DNA of 64,000 nt from Gracilaria domingensis (lineage: Eukaryota > Rhodophyta > Florideophyceae > Gracilariales > Gracilariaceae), in assembly GCA_022539475.1 (NCBI GenBank), contig VCMS01000025.1, positions 1 to 64,000 on the forward strand, read 5' to 3'. The notes beneath the pieces are model-generated. The model saw nothing but the letters and a program-made list of their open reading frames with translations, did not search any database and was not told the DNA's origin. Below, piece after piece: positions 1 to 9,894 of this stretch. The translations under genes were made by a program, and so were the position numbers. Every line of letters starts with the position of its first letter. Position 1 is the first letter of the stretch.

Positions 1-1464
1 AATGTTCGGATCATCCAGATCTACTGGGGCGACCCAGTTGTCACTGAACATGAACCCAACGGGGTGACTGTCTGGAATCGACCGTGGCTGGTTCGCTGCC
101 CACTCGGCATATGCGCTAGTCGTCATCGTACCCTCCCATGGGTCGTAATACACGAAATCTCCTGCGGTGGGATGTCTCCTACCGGGTGAGCGGTCGTAGT
201 GACGACGAGGACCTTTCCCACGCTGCGAACGGGGCACCGTTTCCCAATCGACTCCATCGATAACATCCAAGATGTAATGGATCTCATCCACGTTCTCTTC
301 GGACCCCAAGGGAGTGTGCAAATCCAGCGAGCGGATAATGTTGCGAAGCATCGGCGGAATATACCAAACACGGTAGTTGTCGTAAGCCTCCCAGAGGAGA
401 AACGCTGCTACGCGTGCCGCCCACTCGCCGGCTACCAGACCCCACCATCCTGAACGCGGATCGCTGATCAATCGGGAGCCGATGTAACTCAAGCACGGAG
501 GTAGTTCTGCAAAACACCCTTTGGGTACCTCCACATCACGCCACCAATCTGGTAGAGGAGGGAACCGTCCAACAAAGGCCTGCGGTCTGTACCTCTCGGT
601 CTCGATATTCGGGTACGGAATCAGATACCCATGACGGGAACGAGCTTTCCGCTCAAACCGAATGCGGTTGACGAACCCACCCTGGGAAGCGTTCTTGCGA
701 AGATAACGGAACTCCGCTCGGAGTATGGGCCGATTCCAGCACAACATCAACCTCGATGTGGTCCGGCCATCGCCAGCGTACCGCGCATGGTCGAACGTCG
801 CCAAGTTGTCTCCATATCGGACTTCACCGAAAGTACGGTAGAACGGAGTATCGAACCCATATGACGGTGGAACCAGGTGCTCGAGGTGCACTCGACTGAG
901 TCTCTTGTACGCCAACTTCGCGTGTTCCGCGCGCGCGGTGTTCAGATTCTCACCCTCGCGGGTATCGTACCGGAGGAGCATCGGGTCGATCGCTATACGA
1001 ACTTTCCATTCTGGGGATTGCACTACCGCTAACGGCAGACCGCCCGGTAGGAAGCCGTTTTCGGCATACGACTCCAGGAGAGTGTCATCGTTAACAGCTA
1101 CCGGATGAAACCACGGTGCACGGCTGAACGCAAACCCATCACGGAGTGGATCGCGTACTGCGAGAGATTCCTTCGATATCCAACCAGCTTGGTTCGCCAT
1201 CAGCGGCATCGCTTGCGCTGAATTCCATAACGGAACGTTCACCGGGACCATCGGTTGAGACTGAGGCAGTGGAGCCGTCGCAGAACCCGGCTGAGGGTAG
1301 TTCGACGCGCTCGCCTGACCCGTCGCGTGATGAGGAAACTGATTCGGGTTCATCGGAATGACAGATGATGTACTGTGATCGAGTTCGGATACTTGAATAC
1401 TCTGTTCGCTTGAGTGTGTATCGCGCTTGCGAGGTATAGAAACCGAGGAGTTGGTACCGCTCAT
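1..1464 (-). CDS. Unidentified protein, C-terminus beyond the window
   Basis: One reading frame stays open for 488 codons from an ATG at 1464 to the left edge without a stop, so only the N-terminal part is present. The first ~95 residues are rich in Ser, Pro, Gln and Asn. The rest is denser and rich in Trp, Tyr, Arg and Leu, with motifs such as WYIPPMLRNIIRSLDLHTPL and DGVDWETVPRSQRGKG. I do not recognise a family. An open frame of this length among frames full of stops argues that it is coding. It could be a host gene or an open frame of a mobile element; the hairpin-rich sequence upstream (to its right) would suit either. No signal peptide or membrane segment is obvious. Confidence 0.5.
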   Translation of the reverse strand, partial: MSGTNSSVSIPRKRDTHSSEQSIQVSELDHSTSSVIPMNPNQFPHHATGQASASNYPQPGSATAPLPQSQPMVPVNVPLWNSAQAMPLMANQAGWISKESLAVRDPLRDGFAFSRAPWFHPVAVNDDTLLESYAENGFLPGGLPLAVVQSPEWKVRIAIDPMLLRYDTREGENLNTARAEHAKLAYKRLSRVHLEHLVPPSYGFDTPFYRTFGEVRYGDNLATFDHARYAGDGRTTSRLMLCWNRPILRAEFRYLRKNASQGGFVNRIRFERKARSRHGYLIPYPNIETERYRPQAFVGRFPPLPDWWRDVEVPKGCFAELPPCLSYIGSRLISDPRSGWWGLVAGEWAARVAAFLLWEAYDNYRVWYIPPMLRNIIRSLDLHTPLGSEENVDEIHYILDVIDGVDWETVPRSQRGKGPRRHYDRSPGRRHPTAGDFVYYDPWEGTMTTSAYAEWAANQPRSIPDSHPVGFMFSDNWVAPVDLDDPNI

Positions 1465-2540
1465 GATTGTGACGTATTTACGTACTTGCGTTTCGCACAA
1501 AACTTCAGCCTCGAAGTCGTTCTCGGCTCTAAGGAGGGGGAGATGTAGAGCAACGCATTTTGCGTGGTTATCAGGATGATGCGTCTCATATACTCAGGGG
1601 AGTGATACGAGGATGCACTCGAAGAGTTATGAGTTGGACCCAATTTTGGCGGTTACTTTTGGAATGGCTTTCCCACAGTTACCTGTAATCAGGGTTGCCA
1701 TTGCTGGCCAATACCGCTAGGTGGACGCGTGTATTACACCACCGTGTGTGTGCATATTACGGGACAATAGGTAGTGCACCTGAGGTGCCTGACACTGGGC
1801 TAGCCACGTGTACGGACCCCCGCGGGTGTGCACCACGTGTACATAGTTAGTTTAGACCTACTTAGCTGAGCTCGACCTCGTCGTCGCGAGCACCTTTGTA
1901 AAGTCAACCCGAGCACTTCTAAGTGAACTCTTTGTCGAGTAGCGCTCTCCTGAGTGGACTCTACACGAGTGAGGCTCTGGCGCCAGCCGCCTACGTGGGT
2001 TATCACTCTCGCGAGTATAGCCACGTCTGGTTACGGTGGTCCTACCCTCTCGGTACCTTTGAGGAACATCTGTCGTTGATGTCGGGACCTGAGGGTCGTA
2101 CCGAGGAGGTATAGGACTACATTACGAAGTGATCCGACTCTGTATAGAGTTTTGCCGTGTTTACGGAAACCCGTGCATTACCGTTGGAGGATCTCGCCCC
2201 GCTCCGGGCACAGTGCCGAGGAGGCCCTACCCGTCGCGTGTGGGTGTTGTTTGGTTGTTGTTTTCTGTTGCTTTCCCTCTCGGGACTACACCTGTCGTTG
2301 GTCGTGTTTCATCGTTGCCGATACCACCCCATCTCTGGAGTTTCTCATCGTTTCCTCACCACGTGGCCTATCACCTCTGTAGGTATAGCCAGTTGCCACT
2401 TCGGCCTTACAACCGAGTTACGGTGGTACAGAGGGCTCTGTCACTGGTCTGCCATCTCTCACGAGAGCGGACCTTCGGACAGTCTGGTGGGTTTCACTCT
2501 TCCGAGTTTGCCCTACACTTGATATATTGTACTTAGGACG
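1465..2540. other. Non-coding stretch with many short stem-loops
   Basis: No convincing gene. Between about 1910 and 2510 there are repeated mini-hairpins with ACTC/GAGT or similar arms and loops of 2-6 nt, for example at 1914-1925, 1927-1940, 1958-1970, 2005-2016, 2455-2466 and 2496-2507. Two diverged copies of a block starting TATCAC and continuing through TATAGCCA lie about 370 bp apart (near 2001 and 2370), each followed by ACGGTGGT. Several frames are open across 2129-2536, which looks like biased composition rather than a gene. It may be a leader or terminal region belonging to the open frame on its left. Confidence 0.4.
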
Positions 2541-2989
2541 AATTGAAACCGTCTCACTTCTTGTCGTTTACCGCGCGACGCGCTGCCTCTTTAACCAATA
2601 CAGGTTTCGGTAGAGCTTTTGATATGGAAAGCAACAATGATGGCGGGAATTCTTTTATCTTTGAGATGCTACAGGATACTGATTCTGTTCCACGAGAGCC
2701 TTTCTGGAGATTGTTTTTGTATCTTGTTGAAGTCGTTTAGGCACTTTTTATAGTCTCCAATTTTGTTTTATATCCATAAATCCTTAGTTTGTAACTGCCT
2801 CACAAACCTACTTCGTATCATTACTGTGGCGATGGACATGCATTAAAGTTACCTTGGCAATTCAACCAGCACTCAGAGTTTTGTTCGAATAGGTTTTGGC
2901 CGTACGGTTCATCACGAGTCCAATAAGTTAAGGTCAAAGCAGCGACTGGCGCACATAGGTCGAAGTTTGAGTGAGCAGTCGGTCTCAAT

Positions 2990-3118
2990 GGGTGATTTGT
3001 AGTCCCATAGGGTGATGAGAATGGGTGATGTCACCTCTGGTTTTGGGTGAATCACCGCTGGGTAAGACAAACTCACCCGGGGCGGGTGAAATGGGACCCT
3101 CTCACCCGCACATCACCC
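2990..3118. repeat. Cluster of GGGTGA / TCACCC hexamers
   Basis: Eight copies of one hexamer fall within 129 bp. GGGTGA lies at 2990, 3010, 3023, 3045 and 3084, and its complement TCACCC at 3073, 3102 and 3113. Several pair locally, for example 3073-3078 with 3084-3089. The arrangement, mostly direct on the left and mostly inverted on the right, suggests a small foldback element or a binding-site cluster. The rest of 2541-3830 shows no gene. Confidence 0.5.
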
Positions 3119-3185
3119 AAATAAAAGGTGATGTTTTTTGTTCACCTACCCGTAACGGGGTTAGAGGAACTTTTAGAGAGTATTG

Positions 3186-3227
3186 AATATTGATTCTGCA
3201 GTTTTTTATAACTGCAGAATCAATATT
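3186..3227. repeat. Perfect 18-bp inverted repeat, 6-nt loop
   Basis: The arm 3186-3203 is the exact reverse complement of 3210-3227, separated by six T/A-rich bases. It lies in non-coding sequence about 600 bp before the DCAF4-like gene. Confidence 0.9.
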
Positions 3228-3830
3228 TGCAGTACCAAAGACACCTACAGTACCGTCGTCTAAACCAACCTCAAATTTTATTTGCATGCTGCTGTTTTCC
3301 CGACGTAACGTCTGCTCAATTTGACAGCACAGCAGAGCCCTGGAGACCATGGCGCACCAGCAGGTCCAGGTCTCCAACAGCGATGGTTGAGTTCACTGGG
3401 TCGGCGTGCCCAGTTCACTGCTGAGTCCATCTCAGTACGTCGATGGCGTTGGGCCTTCCACCCAACTTCAAGTTCCGACTTGTACGTCTAGGGCGGCATT
3501 CGACCTTGTCTTTGAAGGCTCTCTGCATATCCAACAGTGTCTGGTGGTAATCTGTGAAACTGGGTTGCTAACTAGGAAGAAAAGAGAACGCTGTCGAGTT
3601 CTTACTCTTTAACATCAATTTCCGAATGAACCACCTCGTCATTTCTCATTCAATGCGAACCAAGGCTCCATCGACATCGGTCCATCATACATGCGCTGCT
3701 ATTTGGAAACGACTGTTGTTGATGATTCTGTTCTCCGCGGCGGTTCTTCGACAGAAAATTGCAGCCTAGATCTCTGTATGCTCCGCTCCCTTGGTTTAAC
3801 CTAGAGTCTTCATAGCGATCGCATTTTGCA

Positions 3831-5143
3831 ATGGAGGAGCAGTCTTCGAGGACAATGCCTGCCATACCCGGGTATCGTTACGATTCTCGACGGAAGCGCT
3901 ACTTCAAACTCCAGCCCGGGCAACGTGATCACTCGCTAGATCAAGCAGCGAATGCTTCTCGTCCTCAAAAACGGAGGAAAGGAAAACCTCACGTCAAACC
4001 GCAACACCGAAGTGGAATTTACCGATATCTGAAGGATGTAGAGACTGATAGAAAGCAGCCTTCGCTTCCAGTTGCAAACTCCTTGCTTCTATCAGGATGT
4101 AAAAGGACTCACTTCAATAACATTGACTACGAAGATCCAAGCATTAATATCAGTTTTACTCAGCTAAGAAAACTAGACCATCATTATCGTCAGATTGCGC
4201 GCACCGATGAAGGAGAGTCCTTATGGGACATGGATCAAGTGAACACCTTTTTCGAGGTGAGAAGGACCGCAAATACGGTTACTATTGGGACCCATCTTTA
4301 CCCCCTAGGTGGCTCACGGTGCACTATTGACGCATCCGAGGCGGATACGTGTGTATCTGAAGGCTCTTGGTTGGCACATGGAGGATATGTAGGTCGCTTT
4401 TATCAAGTTTGCAAATATCGGATACTGAAAATTCAACCACGCGAGGAACAACGTCTTCTTCTCGTTTTGCGGAGACCATTTAGGGGAACTATGGCGATCA
4501 GCAACAAGGGAATTCCTGCACTAGCGGTTCAAAGGAAAGTGTATATATTAGATACTGAAGCGGCACAACGTGCACCCCGTTCACCACGGTATGCTTTTAA
4601 CGTATCGGTGGGAGGGACATCATCAATCGATACCTTGAAGTTCTTTGGCCCAAGGATTGCCGGTTCATTGTTTAACGGTGCGCTCTTTGTTTACGACGTG
4701 GCACACCCGACCTCCTCTGTATGGGAGTCCAGAAGCCATAAGCGAGTTGTTGACATACACTCATGTGATGATGGAAAATCGATTTTCGTGTCCTCAATGC
4801 TTAACCATGAAACGAATTTGGTATGCTGGGATACAAGAATTCCGTACGCCCGTACTCCGCCAATACGTTCGAAGGGCACAAGAATTCCCATAAGCATCTG
4901 AAGTTTCATGTGGACACCAATTATGCATGCGGCCTTCTTGTAGCCGGAGGTGATGATGGACTTGTAAGATTATGGGACGCCAGAAAAGCTGGAGTGCCGA
5001 TATCTACAATCAGTGTTCAAGGAGAGCTGCCAGAAGCTGTGAAGTTGGTCGGATTTCGAGGGGGGGTATTGTATAATCCCAGTTTATGGGTCCAGACGGA
5101 CAAATCCCTTTACTTGCACCAACAATCTCAAATCCTGCTGTGA
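3831..5143 (+). CDS. DCAF4-like WD-repeat protein, with one frameshift
   Basis: Members of this family act as substrate receptors of CUL4-DDB1 ubiquitin ligases. The start at 3831 is followed by PAIPGYRYDSRRKRYFKLQP, which matches the N-terminal PGFYYDPEKNRYFKL signature of DCAF4/WDR21 proteins. WD-like strands follow, including FFGPRIAGSLFNGALFVYDV and NLVCWDTR. The first frame stops at 4901, but homology continues in the -1 frame (GHKNSHKHLKF, then LLVAGGDDGLVRLWDARKAG) to a stop at 5143, ending at KSLYLHQQ as expected for the family C-terminus. The frame change falls around 4840-4870. It may be a base error in the assembly, a recent null allele or, less likely, ribosomal frameshifting. Nothing else in the gene looks decayed. 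Confidence 0.72.
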
Positions 5144-5146
5144 TAG

Positions 5147-5443
5147 TTTCGGGGACCTCCTCGAGCCATAACTGTTAGAGAACTTTGTGTCCATACAAGG
5201 CCAGAAACAGCTCATTTTTCTGCTGTCGCTCACCTCATTAAAGATATCGAAACATTAGATAACTGCCACCTTCTCAAAATACGAACACGTGCGATGGATG
5301 CAAACATCTTATGGCATGAAGAGCCATTCTCAACACATTGGAAGCTCTTTCATTTGAAGCATATCCCTAGGAATGGTGAGGCAGCATTATTTCGAATGCA
5401 ACTGATCGAAGCTCCTTCACTCGGAGCATATCCCTGGGAATGG
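5147..5443 (+). other. Unassigned open stretch downstream of the DCAF4-like gene
   Basis: Ninety-nine codons are open directly after the two stops that end the DCAF4-like gene, in the same frame. The translation (containing ITVRELCVHTRPETAHFSA and HLIKDIETLDNCHLLKI) looks protein-like but has no early ATG and no family I recognise. It may be a remnant exon or chance. Confidence 0.2.
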
Positions 5444-5471
5444 TGAGGCAGTATTATTTCAAATGCAACTG
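5341..5471 (+). repeat. Tandem duplication, unit about 67 bp
   Basis: Copy 1 (5341-5407) and copy 2 (5408-5471) share long identical blocks such as GGAATGGTGAGGCAG, with scattered substitutions and a 3-nt length difference. A third unit seems to begin at 5472 (GAAGCTTTC) but fades quickly. The region 5472-6110 holds no gene that I can support. Confidence 0.8.
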
Positions 5472-6110
5472 GAAGCTTTCCTCTGACTCCAATACCGTTG
5501 GAACGAGTTTATGATCACTTGGAAGTACGGGAAAGCAATATGTACATTAGGGTTTCTTGGTATTTGGTGATTAGAGAAAGTTTTAAAGATCCCTGCACTA
5601 GTGCTTCCTTCAATATAGGTACCAAAGGTACGCTTCTATATGTGGCGCTCACGAAAGACAAATTCACAAGATGTCATTGCTCGGAAATGATTTCGGGATG
5701 CAAATGGAGTTCGTGAGAACCGTACCGGAGATACACTGAACTGCTCATGTACCCTTGGTATGCTATGCACTGCGTGGCACGCAACGACAAAGTAATAAAT
5801 ATTCCCACTGTGTCAGCCGCAATTGGAATGCACTCCATGTTTATCTTAGATCACGTAATGATTACGTTAAATGTTGGAGAGTCTGCACTCTCCAGCATTC
5901 GACATCCATCGCTTCTCGTAGGAAAACGATTCTTAACCAGTTCGAGGCTGCGAGAAGGGACGGTGTTCTTAACTCTTCCATCACAAGAGCTGATCGTGGT
6001 TTTCCGTGTACATATCGCTCTTCTTCTTGAAGTTTCTTTCTTCTTCTCACTCTTCCTCCAACTACTCCTACAACCGTTCGAATCTTCCAGCTTACCACAG
6101 AAATTGAAAC

Positions 6111-6794
6111 ATGGTGCTGGCAATCGAATATGTCGAGAACGTGCTAATCGTTGCTCACCTTCTTGTTCTTTCTTTGAAAGAAGCGGCAGATAACTCAACG
6201 GAGTTCTGCATGAGCATGCTGGACACAGTTTGCATGGAAAACATCAATGAACTGTGGGAAATCCTTGCATGGCTCCGTCTTGTCGCGCTGGGTCGAGTAA
6301 TGGAGCCGTGTCCGGCAAATATCTATTGGTCTGACCTTCCAGCAAACCTGGTCGAAGACCTACGCTGCTTGACCAGTCGCTCAAGTCTCAGCAATTTAGA
6401 TCTGGTCGGCCGCTCTCTGCGCGCCCACTTCTTACATGTTGAAGACGGAGCACTGCAGTTGCTTGAGTCCTTTGACCCCAAAACCAAGGGGCTAAGGAAC
6501 CAAGTTTCAAGCGCAATGCGTAACTGCACAACTCGGTGCGAGGATTGCCAGAGTGGCTGTCGGAGATGTGCGTCAAGGAGTATGACGAGGAAGGTGAGGC
6601 GCCTGAGCAAGGTCCTGGAGGACTTTAGCGATGCCCTGTACTTGTGTGCAGAGGATTTGGCGAATATTTCGGAAAGAGACTTCATCAACGTTAGTGATGA
6701 AGAAGAACGTGTGTACGTTTGCCGCAAACGGAAAAGATGTGAGGAGGAGGAGGAGGAGGAGGGTAGAAAATTTAAGGTGCTTCGAGCAAGATGA
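6111..6794 (+). CDS. Hypothetical nuclear-type protein with a Cys cluster
   Basis: A 227-residue protein from an ATG at 6111. I do not recognise the family. The first 25 residues are hydrophobic, but the rest looks helical and soluble. A Cys-rich motif lies near residue 140 (CTTRCEDCQSGCRRC, spaced CxxxCxxCxxxCxxC), which could bind zinc. The C-terminus holds a bipartite-looking basic signal around an acidic run (CRKRKRCEEEEEEEGRKFK), suggesting nuclear location. No intron signal was needed. Confidence 0.5.
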   Translation: MVLAIEYVENVLIVAHLLVLSLKEAADNSTEFCMSMLDTVCMENINELWEILAWLRLVALGRVMEPCPANIYWSDLPANLVEDLRCLTSRSSLSNLDLVGRSLRAHFLHVEDGALQLLESFDPKTKGLRNQVSSAMRNCTTRCEDCQSGCRRCASRSMTRKVRRLSKVLEDFSDALYLCAEDLANISERDFINVSDEEERVYVCRKRKRCEEEEEEEGRKFKVLRAR

Positions 6795-6806
6795 CGCGAT
6801 ATAGAA

Positions 6807-7196
6807 TTAGAAATAAATTGCATGTGTTGCTTCTACTTTACCCGTCCCGTGACAAGTGATGGTGCAGACTCCGCAGCGTTTGCGAAATGTGAAATGAATT
6901 CGAGCAGTTTGCTCGTTGCGCAGGTGCAGCAGTCTTGTTGAGAAGACATGGTCCAGTGCTCCACCGACTTTGGATTTTGTCTTCCCAATCCCTGCAATTT
7001 CCCTCATGTTTGCCGGGTTGAGGATATCTTTCTGTTGAAGGACGCAGACTCCTTTACCCAGATTTCGGTCTTGTTGTGCTAGAGTATCTCTCATACCGTA
7101 ATATAACAAGACTTTGAATACATTTGGCAATGGACAAACTATATGTTGACTGCTACAGTTGTAGTTCGCAGGACAAGAGCGCGTTCTTTTGCTCAT
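6807..7196 (-). CDS. Possible small hypothetical protein
   Basis: An ATG at 7196 opens 129 codons ending at 6807, tail to tail with the gene at 6111-6794 and only 12 bp from it. The product is Cys-rich, with no domain I recognise. It could be 3' UTR or chance; I list it because it is open and fits the compact spacing. The stretch 7197-7618 shows nothing else. Confidence 0.2.
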   Translation of the reverse strand: MSKRTRSCPANYNCSSQHIVCPLPNVFKVLLYYGMRDTLAQQDRNLGKGVCVLQQKDILNPANMREIAGIGKTKSKVGGALDHVFSTRLLHLRNEQTARIHFTFRKRCGVCTITCHGTGKVEATHAIYF

Positions 7197-7618
7197 AAAG
7201 GTCGAGCTTCCCGCGGCCTGGTCCAGCAGGATGACTGCTAGTAGTTCTTGAGAAGGGAAGATACAGAGAGCTGCTTTACCGATATACTGCAACAAATTGT
7301 GTACACGTACTAATCTGGAACATTATCAAGATTGTGAGACCTCTGGGCTAACCTGTAAGGTAAGGTTAGGAATATACAGCACCTTAAATATGTTACAAGT
7401 GTCCCTCGCACGAACCACCTCGGGCTATACACTGTATAGTATACAGGCTTTACAAGATATATGTACACCGTGGATAGGGTTGTGAACAACAAAATTGGCA
7501 ACTAATCAGCGACGCGGCAGAGCTTCAACGTTGAGTATGTCGATGTCTGCGATGAAGATCGGAAAGATTTGAGCGTGGGCGACGCATGGTTCTACCTGAG
7601 ACGGAGTAAGAAGTTGGA

Positions 7619-8498
7619 TTACAATTGTCCGCAATCGGTTATTTGACATGTCTTGATGATACGAGCTCGCTGTTTGTCATCCCTGTTAAACACCTGAGCG
7701 CATTCTTCGATTGCGTTAAGGATAGGAAACGATTCTTTGGCAACTTGACCGAAAACGGTATGCTTCCCATCGACTACAAGAAGCAGTCGGAAACAGTTGA
7801 AGAAAGAGAAAAGACATGTTAGTAGGCATTGAGACAAAGGATGCAAGTGGTGACGCAAATGAACAGGAGTGCATTACATACGCCAATCAGTGCCTTTCGG
7901 ATCAACGACGATCATGAACTGGGAATTGTTGGTATGAGGCCCGGAATTGGCCATACTCAAGACGCCGTACTGGTTATGCGATAGCTTGTTCAAGTTCTCG
8001 TCGGCGAATGATCGACCGTATATGGAACGGCCACCGCGGCCTTCCTTCGACTTGGTTTTCAGTTCCACGTCTCCAGTCTGCAGTACGAAGCCGGGGACAA
8101 TTCGGTGGAACTTGCAGAACTGGTACGAGAGTTCATGTTCGCCTGTACACAACGCACGGAAATTCTCGCACGTGCGAGGCTGGATATCTGGGCGCAAGTT
8201 GATAATAATTCGACCGGCTGGGGCTCCGTCAATGGCCACCTCCAGATAGCACTTTACGCGTTTCTGAAGTAAACGTGGTCGAGCGACTTTTGTGGGCACG
8301 GCTGTGGTTTGCACGACGACTTCTGCGAGAAACGAACGGAATTGGGGGAGGTTAGCGCAACGCCGATGCGGGCGAACGCGAAGGGGAAGGCTGTGAGAGG
8401 AGGAACTTACGGCCATGGTCGGGATCACCGGGGAAGGTGGCGGTGATGCGAGGCGTAGGGTTTGACTTGGACTTGCTCTTCGAGATCGACTGGCCCAT
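7619..8498 (-). CDS. Cyclophilin peptidyl-prolyl isomerase, three exons, myristoylation-type N-terminus
   Basis: Peptidyl-prolyl cis-trans isomerase. Exons on the minus strand: 8498-8411, 8322-7882 and 7773-7619, giving 227 residues. Both introns (8323-8410 and 7774-7881) are GT-AG with a CTAAC branch point (GCTAAC; CTACTAAC), and both joins restore known cyclophilin sequence. The second yields TDWLDGKHTVFGQV, with the Trp that contacts cyclosporin and the active-site His. Other family motifs are FHRIVPGF with the catalytic Arg, and LSMANSGPHTNNSQF. The first ATG of exon 1 gives MGQSISKSKSKS, which fits the N-myristoylation rule (Gly2, Ser6, Lys7), so the enzyme may sit on a membrane. The N-terminal extension before the catalytic domain is about 50 residues. 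It is divergent from the tyrosinase gene across a GC-rich interval. Confidence 0.9.
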
Positions 8499-9894
8499 GA
8501 CGACGAAGCAAAAAGCAACGCAGGCGGCAGCGAAGCGCAAGCGCGAGGAAGAAGGACGGCGGGGGGCGGGCGCGAAGGGCGGAGGGCGCGTGAAGACACA
8601 TGACAAAAGGGCATGACGGTGGCAATGGCAGTTGAAGTGCGCTTGCGGGTGGACTAGCTAGACGAGCACAACGCAACACACGCACGAATCGCCATGTAGC
8701 CGTTTCGCGCGTGCGCGTGGCACGCCCGCAATCTGCGCCGGAGGGAGCCGGGCGCCGTTGCGCAGCTCGCGCGCTGCGGCCGTGCCACGTTGCACCTCTC
8801 GATCTAACGGCTGTGGCTCGGCCAACGCGCCGTCCTTGCTGCGGAGCGCGTGCCCCCATCAGCTGGCCCCGATGGCTTACACGCGCGCTGTGAGAGTGGC
8901 TCGCCCGCGCTCGCGAGCCTCCGTCGCGCTCGCTTCCATGCGAGTCGCATGATGCAACGAGACCGTCTTGACTCAAGACTCTTTGAGTGCGCGCAACTTT
9001 TGTCCACCTTTCGCCCTTCCCGCGCCAGAGCCGTTCGCGCAGCGCGGCGCAGAGCGCTCTTCGCGCTGCGCCCATGTGCTGCCTATTTCTGTCAGGCGTT
9101 GACGCGCAGATCCCCGCCATGTTTGGCGCCGAGGCATGCAAACGAGCGAACCGCTGAGAGCCATTCCCTGACCGCGCTCATGACAAACTGTGCTTATAGC
9201 CTTCCTACCCCTGTCTCACGCCTCAGCCATGTTCCCAACCGTGGATGTTCGCTTGACTGCCATCTTTCTCCGGCGCAACCTTGATTAGCTTGAGGCTGAA
9301 CAACCCACAGATGCAACCGATTTGTATTCCAGCTGTTGTTCGTACGACGTCGTCCACTCACCCCTGTCCTGTATCCCACGGCTATCATCAGCAGCAGCAC
9401 ACAGCCGCGTCCCATCATATTTCGTATGCAGTGTGGCCCCACCCCTGCTACGCTGTACTCCTGGAGCCCTGGAGCTAATAATCCACAAGTATCGAGGTAC
9501 GCATCCCGCTGCCCTTAACAACCACTCTTACTGAGCCCGTTCGTGCAATTAGTCGCCTTTGTTGAGTCATCTTCTTCATTTCATGGGCCACTTCTACTTG
9601 CACCTCTCTTTGCAGGCCTCAAAGCACCCCTTTTTCCATCATTCTGTTGCGCCATCCACCGATGTTTGTTGCAATTATCAACAACGTCCCTGCCCCGTAC
9701 GGCCGCTATCCATGCAGCATGCACTTTACAACTTCCTTCACGTTACCGTTCCATAATACACTCCGCACAACTCAGACCTTGTGTGCTGCGGTTTCTTCTC
9801 CAGCCGAGACCACGTCTCCTTTTCCCTTCTGTCTCCTTGTGAACCGCAGCGAAAGGCGCTGTGAGTCCACAGCGTTGCGGAGACTAGTTGCAAA
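8499..9894. promoter_or_regulatory. Divergent intergenic region, GC-rich on the cyclophilin side
   Basis: No gene is supported. The interval 8500-9170 is strongly GC- and CpG-rich, with many GCGC tracts and open frames in several registers caused by composition. The half nearer the tyrosinase is C/T-rich. It probably carries the promoters of the divergent cyclophilin and tyrosinase genes. Confidence 0.45.

Noticed and set aside
2129-2536. Overlapping open frames in three registers
   Set aside because: Low stop content in a hairpin-rich stretch; no motif and no single preferred frame.
1465-2540. A terminal repeat of a retroelement next to the unidentified frame
   Set aside because: No second copy, primer site or polymerase gene lies in the window, so the call cannot be supported.
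8425-9284. Long frames on both strands in the GC-rich cyclophilin upstream region
   Set aside because: Composition-driven; they overlap each other and contain no recognisable domain.
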